A stretch of DNA of 9,776 nucleotides from an uncultured Acetatifactor sp. (GTDB lineage Bacteria > Bacillota > Clostridia > Lachnospirales > Lachnospiraceae). The notes beneath the pieces were generated by a model, which worked only from the letters and a program-made list of their open reading frames with translations, did not search any database and had not been told where the DNA came from. Numbering within the stretch: position 1 is the first letter of the stretch; each line of letters opens with the position of its first letter. Shown in pieces: positions 7,180 through 9,776 of this stretch. The position numbers and the translations under genes are program-made. The stretch covers positions 1 through 9,776 of the forward strand of contig CAJTZD010000100.1 of NCBI GenBank assembly GCA_910584235.1. The letters are read 5' to 3'.

Positions 7180-7284
7180 TTATATGATATTTTCCCCAAG
7201 TGCAGAATCATCGACCCCAGGTCCTCCACATGTTGAAATTCCAGGTTCAGGCGTAATGACTTCAATTACTGGTGCTTCCCACAT
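7180..7284 (-). CDS. 34-residue peptide, possible RiPP-type precursor or exported peptide
   Basis: A short gene with a very strong site, AAAGGAGG (7300-7293), 8 bases before the ATG at 7284, and a TAA at 7182-7180. The product starts MWEAPVIEVITPEPG, continues ISTCGGPGVDDSALG and ends ENII. The N-terminal WxxPxI is reminiscent of leaders recognised by PqqD-like domains (lasso YxxP and PqqA-type peptides), followed by a Cys-Gly-Gly-Pro-Gly-rich core with one cysteine and three acidic residues. It is hydrophilic, with no signal peptide. It is the first gene of the transcript that encodes the ABC exporter, 25 bases apart, and is read from a promoter at the inverted-repeat operator. No lasso cyclase, leader peptidase or radical SAM enzyme is in the window, so modification is unproven. 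Alternatives are an unmodified bacteriocin-like peptide, a signal peptide, or a leader peptide governing the exporter. Confidence 0.72.
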   Translation of the reverse strand: MWEAPVIEVITPEPGISTCGGPGVDDSALGENII

Positions 7285-7339
7285 TTTATAATCCTCCTTT
7301 CTGACTTTTTAATACAAAGCGCTCTGTATTTCATCCTTT

Positions 7340-7368
7340 ATGATATGCCTGTTTCAACCAGAGCTCAA
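7340..7368 (-). promoter_or_regulatory. Promoter of the peptide/ABC exporter unit
   Basis: Reading the - strand, TTGAGC (7368-7363) and TATCAT (7345-7340) are separated by exactly 17 bases. The first three bases of the -35 are the outer end of the left arm of the 20-bp inverted repeat. Transcription would begin about 45-50 bases before the peptide start codon. The -10 matches consensus at five of six positions and the -35 at four, fitting an activator-assisted promoter. Confidence 0.65.
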
Positions 7369-7420
7369 TACCCAAACCTGTCAAATTTCGTACCTCTATT
7401 TTTGACAGGTTTGGGTATTG
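7366..7420. promoter_or_regulatory. Operator: perfect 20-bp inverted repeat between divergent units
   Basis: CAATACCCAAACCTGTCAAA (7366-7385) is repeated exactly in inverted orientation at 7401-7420, with a 15-bp spacer; the arm centres are 35 bp apart. Each arm is itself non-palindromic. The last three bases of each outer end begin the -35 box of a promoter pointing away from the repeat. A further partial copy, CTGTCAAA, lies at 7421-7428. The likely binder is the two-HTH regulator encoded at 7648-9510. Placement just upstream of both -35 boxes suggests activation, but repression cannot be excluded. Confidence 0.85.
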
Positions 7421-7446
7421 CTGTCAAATAATATTCTATGTATAAT
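7418..7446 (+). promoter_or_regulatory. Promoter of the exported peptide gene
   Basis: TTGCTG (7418-7423) and a perfect TATAAT (7441-7446) are 17 bases apart. The -35 starts in the last three bases of the right arm of the inverted repeat, the mirror image of the divergent promoter. Transcription would start about 7453, about 30 bases before the ATG at 7482. Confidence 0.7.
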
Positions 7447-7481
7447 CTAAGACAATAAAAATATAAAGAGGAGAAACGACT

Positions 7482-7658
7482 ATGAAAAACAAGCTTTTGA
7501 AATTCCTTACCATTTTATTATTCGTGCTGAATGTTTCAGCGAACAACACAACGATTGTTGTATCAGATATAGACCAAGAAGAAATAAATGATATCCAATC
7601 TATAAATGTTTTACCTGATTTTTCGGGGGAGAAAAGTGATTCTCCTCTCAAGCATTAG
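7482..7658 (+). CDS. 58-residue secreted propeptide, candidate signalling pheromone
   Basis: A small gene with GAGGAG (7468-7473) 8 bases before its ATG, its own promoter and its own terminator. Residues 1-20 (MKNKLLKFLTILLFVLNVSA) are a textbook secretion signal: lysines at 2, 4 and 7, a hydrophobic core, and V-S-A before the likely cut. The remaining 38 residues begin NNTTIVVSDIDQEE and end FSGEKSDSPLKH; they are acidic in the middle and contain no cysteine, which argues against a disulfide bacteriocin. The gene overlaps the 3' end of the 620-residue regulator by 11 bases on the opposite strand. Exported propeptides of this size beside HTH/helical-repeat regulators are the hallmark of RRNPP quorum-sensing pairs, such as PapR with PlcR. 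The mature signal would be a short internal or C-terminal fragment; which one is unknown. It is read from the inverted-repeat operator, so positive feedback is plausible. Confidence 0.78.
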   Translation: MKNKLLKFLTILLFVLNVSANNTTIVVSDIDQEEINDIQSINVLPDFSGEKSDSPLKH

Positions 7659-9510
7659 TTGTTTTTTCTAATTCAACTAATCTTTTTTTCAGGCTATTGA
7701 CATGGTGGATGTCTTTACAGAATTCGCTGATGGTAAGGCACCTTTCCAAATCTTCCTTTCTGTTGAAATGGCCTTCTACGGGGAGTCTCTTTTTCTGCCG
7801 TTGGAGGTTATTCCATGAAAGGCTGCTTAAATTACGCGAGACTTCATATAGTCTTCCGCATCTAAGACTCCAGCTGATAGTTTTTGCTACAAGAGAATCT
7901 GATTCCCCATATAGCCCCATGTTTCCAAGGGCATCTGCTACAGATGTTGTAATCAGTTCATAAATTCCTATATGCTCTTCTATCTCATCATACTCCTCAT
8001 ACTTTTTGCACATATTCCATACAATATTAAGATAAGTTGATATTGTATCTTTCCCTGCATAAGTTCCCATATTATATAAGCATTGGATTTCATTATTTGT
8101 CAAATATAGGTTATCGCTTTTTTCTATAATCTCGAAATTAATTGTGTATTCCAGAGCATTCTGGGCCATCGTAAGAACTTTCGCACGATCCGTACTGTCT
8201 TCTGCCCATTGAATAATCGCCTGTTGTTTTTTGATAAACTGCCGATTCATGGGGATGTCCATATCCAGGTACTCTTCCAGTTGCTGTAGAGTTTCTTTTT
8301 CTTTTTCTACCTGAAAGGTGTTGGAATATTTTACCAGCGATTCCAGCAGTTCCAAGCTTTTTCTATCCGCAGTAACGATATCGGTCTGCCAAATTTCCCC
8401 TGATAGATTCATCTTTTCCAGCAGCTCGCGCACAATGGACATATGCGTCTTCCGATTCTCGTTTTCCAGGCGTACCAAAGCTTTTTCCTCGCAGATGCCC
8501 TCTGCCAGCTGTTTTCTGGTCATGCCCAGCATTTTGCGCCGTCGGCGGATAACTTCGTTGATACAGTAAATCTCCTGCTGCAGGTACAGATTGCAGAAAT
8601 TTTCTGTAAACAAGGGAATTGCATACTTTTCACAGAGTTCTTTGAACATTTCTTTCCACTTCCGGGTCTCCTGCAGCATCCCTGACAGAGCATCGCCCTT
8701 TTTCCCATTCATCTCTGCCTGCAGCTTCTCTATCCATTGCTCCAGAGCCTTTTCTTTGGCACAGAGCAGTTCCCAGAGGTAATAGGTTCTCTGTGTGTCC
8801 CGCAAAAGTTCGATTCCGCTGTTCAGTCTCCTTATCAGGTGAGCGTAGTCAATTTCTCCCTCCCGCTTCCTGGCCTCCCATAGATAGAATACAGCTTTTG
8901 GATAAACCGTAGCTTTCGTACGTTGATCCATGGCAGAGCGGCTGATGTATTCCAGGAGTTCCTCACAGCGCCAGGCCAGCTGTTGGGGATGGGCACATTT
9001 TTCATATTCTAAAATCAGATTGATCTCCTCCGGGGCTAAAAGCAGTTCACTGACTCTTTTCGTATCTATATAGGGAACCGTGAGTTTCAGCGCCTGCTCC
9101 AGCTGCCCGGCAATTTCTTGCGTATTCTCGTTCCGGTACTGCATTAACTGTATTTCCATGGCATAATAAAATTGTTTTCCGAGGGGAGTAGAAAAGTCCT
9201 TTTCGCAAGTATATTCCGCCAGCAGCTCTTCTGCCCGCTTCGTCTCCTTTCGCTGGACGCTTTTCACAATGTCTCGCCGTTTTTCCCATTGGGCGTAATC
9301 TTCCGGGTTCAGGAGATGCTCGTTCCGCTCACCGGAGACTCCGAGTCTGGCGATCATTCGGTCCCTCATCATTTTGTTTGGAAGACGTTCGCCGCTTCGG
9401 ATTCTGGCCATCATAGATGCCGTGCAAAGGCCTTCCCGCAGTCTTTCCGCCTGGATATTCTGTTCCGCGATCAATCGTTCCAGCAGGACGCTGAACAGTT
9501 TTTCCGCCAT
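7648..9510 (-). CDS. Two-HTH helical-repeat regulator, RRNPP-like peptide sensor candidate
   Basis: A 620-residue soluble protein, almost entirely helical, with no membrane segment. Residues about 8-58 (LLERLIAEQNIQAERLREGL... then SMMARIRSGERLP) look like a divergent XRE-type HTH. Residues about 316-370 contain a clearer XRE HTH: INEVIRRRRKMLGMTRKQLA, then EEKALVRLENENRKT. Regions 70-310 and 380-615 are leucine- and aromatic-rich helix pairs that resemble tetratricopeptide-type repeats. HTH plus such repeats is the plan of Rgg/PlcR/NprR-class receptors that bind imported peptides, but two HTHs and 620 residues are more than the usual 280-420. The facing 58-codon secreted peptide and the inverted-repeat operator support a sensor role. 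The start at 9510 has only a modest ribosome site; upstream frames offer nothing better. Its 3' third is visibly more AT-rich than the rest. The function is inferred from architecture and context. Confidence 0.75.
   Translation of the reverse strand: MAEKLFSVLLERLIAEQNIQAERLREGLCTASMMARIRSGERLPNKMMRDRMIARLGVSGERNEHLLNPEDYAQWEKRRDIVKSVQRKETKRAEELLAEYTCEKDFSTPLGKQFYYAMEIQLMQYRNENTQEIAGQLEQALKLTVPYIDTKRVSELLLAPEEINLILEYEKCAHPQQLAWRCEELLEYISRSAMDQRTKATVYPKAVFYLWEARKREGEIDYAHLIRRLNSGIELLRDTQRTYYLWELLCAKEKALEQWIEKLQAEMNGKKGDALSGMLQETRKWKEMFKELCEKYAIPLFTENFCNLYLQQEIYCINEVIRRRRKMLGMTRKQLAEGICEEKALVRLENENRKTHMSIVRELLEKMNLSGEIWQTDIVTADRKSLELLESLVKYSNTFQVEKEKETLQQLEEYLDMDIPMNRQFIKKQQAIIQWAEDSTDRAKVLTMAQNALEYTINFEIIEKSDNLYLTNNEIQCLYNMGTYAGKDTISTYLNIVWNMCKKYEEYDEIEEHIGIYELITTSVADALGNMGLYGESDSLVAKTISWSLRCGRLYEVSRNLSSLSWNNLQRQKKRLPVEGHFNRKEDLERCLTISEFCKDIHHVNSLKKRLVELEKTTNA
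7654..7689 (+). terminator. Terminator of the exported peptide gene, inside the regulator's 3' end
   Basis: ATTAGTTG (7654-7661) pairs with CAACTAAT (7674-7681), and seven T follow at 7683-7689. The stem contains the TAG stop of the peptide gene and lies within the last codons of the opposite-strand regulator. The stem is AT-rich, so strength may be moderate, but its position right at the peptide stop supports the peptide being a true gene. Confidence 0.65.
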
Positions 9511-9587
9511 AATCTCACTGCCTTTCGTTCATCCTGACCCGGCGGTCTTTTTTTCTGTCTGGCCGTTTTATCGTCTTTTTATAATAG

Positions 9588-9616
9588 ATTATACGATATT
9601 TCTGCTGCCGGCGCAA
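9588..9616 (-). promoter_or_regulatory. Promoter of the 620-residue regulator
   Basis: Reading the - strand, TTGCGC (9616-9611) and a perfect TATAAT (9593-9588) are separated by 17 bases. The start would be about 9581, giving a leader of about 70 bases before the ATG at 9510. No copy of the 20-bp operator arm is seen here, so the regulator is probably made constitutively at a low level. Confidence 0.65.
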
Positions 9617-9722
9617 CAGGATTTTGGCTGATCTCTCGGAAGATGCCGCGTTTTTATTTCGTTTGTAACGAAACCTCTCTGAATCGGATATATCAAACAG
9701 GAGAATCCGCAAGAGGGAGGTG

Positions 9723-9776
9723 CGGGAGTTTGACACTTTCCCATCTTGAGATAACTTGCAAAGCCAGTAATGGCTT
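9723..9776. repeat. Right copy of the 54-bp terminal inverted repeat
   Basis: Exact reverse complement of 2-55, with the hairpin again at the outer end (the visible part at 9760-9776 pairs TGGCTT with AAGCCA). The 207 bases between here and the regulator start hold the regulator promoter, a small perfect hairpin (TTTCGTT 9657-9663 with AACGAAA 9667-9673) and no gene that can be supported. Confidence 0.9.

Noticed and set aside
7180..7284. Calling the 34-residue peptide a lasso peptide precursor
   Set aside because: The leader resembles YxxP-type leaders and a Thr lies near the putative cut, but spacing is off by one to the consensus and no cyclase or leader-peptidase genes are present in the window.
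7094..7291. 65-codon + strand frame across the 34-residue peptide region
   Set aside because: It has no ribosome site and its second half is the complement of the - strand peptide gene, which has a strong ribosome site and sits in a transcription unit.
7366..7420. Reading the 20-bp inverted repeat as an intrinsic terminator
   Set aside because: No T-tract follows either arm in the needed position, and it lies upstream of two divergent genes with -35 boxes at its edges, so an operator fits better.
9515..9736. Possible 73-residue - strand gene just upstream of the regulator
   Set aside because: It begins at a GTG inside the 54-bp repeat, is extremely rich in Arg/Lys/Ser without recognisable motifs, has no ribosome site, and overlaps the regulator promoter and leader. 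Better read as non-coding.
1..9776. CRISPR arrays, tRNA or rRNA genes
   Set aside because: No regularly spaced repeats and no tRNA- or rRNA-like stretches were recognised in reading both strands.

Overview
The window most likely comes from a gut-type member of the Clostridia, probably Lachnospiraceae. The basis is the strong AGGAGG-type ribosome binding sites, roughly half-GC coding DNA, dense small-molecule catabolic genes, and an XRE-type regulator with peptide partners. This is inferred from gene style only; no marker gene is present.

Left part (1-5407, + strand). The C-terminal end of an AraC-family regulator enters from the left edge and is closed by an intrinsic terminator. A five-gene operon-like run follows: TIM-barrel sugar isomerase/epimerase (293-1264), Gfo/Idh/MocA NAD(P)-dependent oxidoreductase (1397-2449), a second TIM-barrel epimerase (2476-3240), a second Gfo/Idh/MocA oxidoreductase (3389-4468) and a third TIM-barrel protein (4610-5407). 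The alternation of reversible sugar oxidation with metal-dependent keto-sugar isomerisation or elimination suggests a keto-sugar route. Candidates are 3-keto-glycoside processing as in the ycj or dgp systems, or cyclitol/inositol-type epimerisation. No glycosidase, kinase or transporter lies in the window, so the substrate is unknown. Three intergenic gaps of about 130-150 bp carry hairpins that may tune expression along the mRNA.

Right part (5475-9616). This looks like a self-contained peptide-signalling and export cassette. A 620-residue cytoplasmic regulator with two HTH regions and a long helical body (7648-9510, -) resembles the RRNPP (Rgg/PlcR/NprR) class. Facing it, and overlapping its 3' end by 11 bp, is a 58-codon + strand gene (7482-7658) for a peptide with a clear secretion signal, with its own promoter, RBS and terminator. 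Divergent from that gene is a - strand transcription unit: a 34-codon peptide gene (7180-7284) with a strong RBS, then a half-size ABC exporter (5493-7154), closed by a terminator. Between the two divergent units lies a perfect 20-bp inverted repeat (7366-7385 / 7401-7420). Each promoter's -35 hexamer begins in the last three bases of a repeat arm, so the layout is mirror-symmetric. The inferred model is that the exported 58-mer is processed to a signal, which is sensed by the 620-aa regulator, which acts at the repeat to control both the signal gene and the small peptide/exporter operon.

Edges. Positions 2-55 and 9723-9776 are identical in inverted orientation, and each contains a hairpin at its outer end. 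They may be insertion-sequence ends, recombination sites, or a repeat at which an assembly broke. The sequence alone does not decide.
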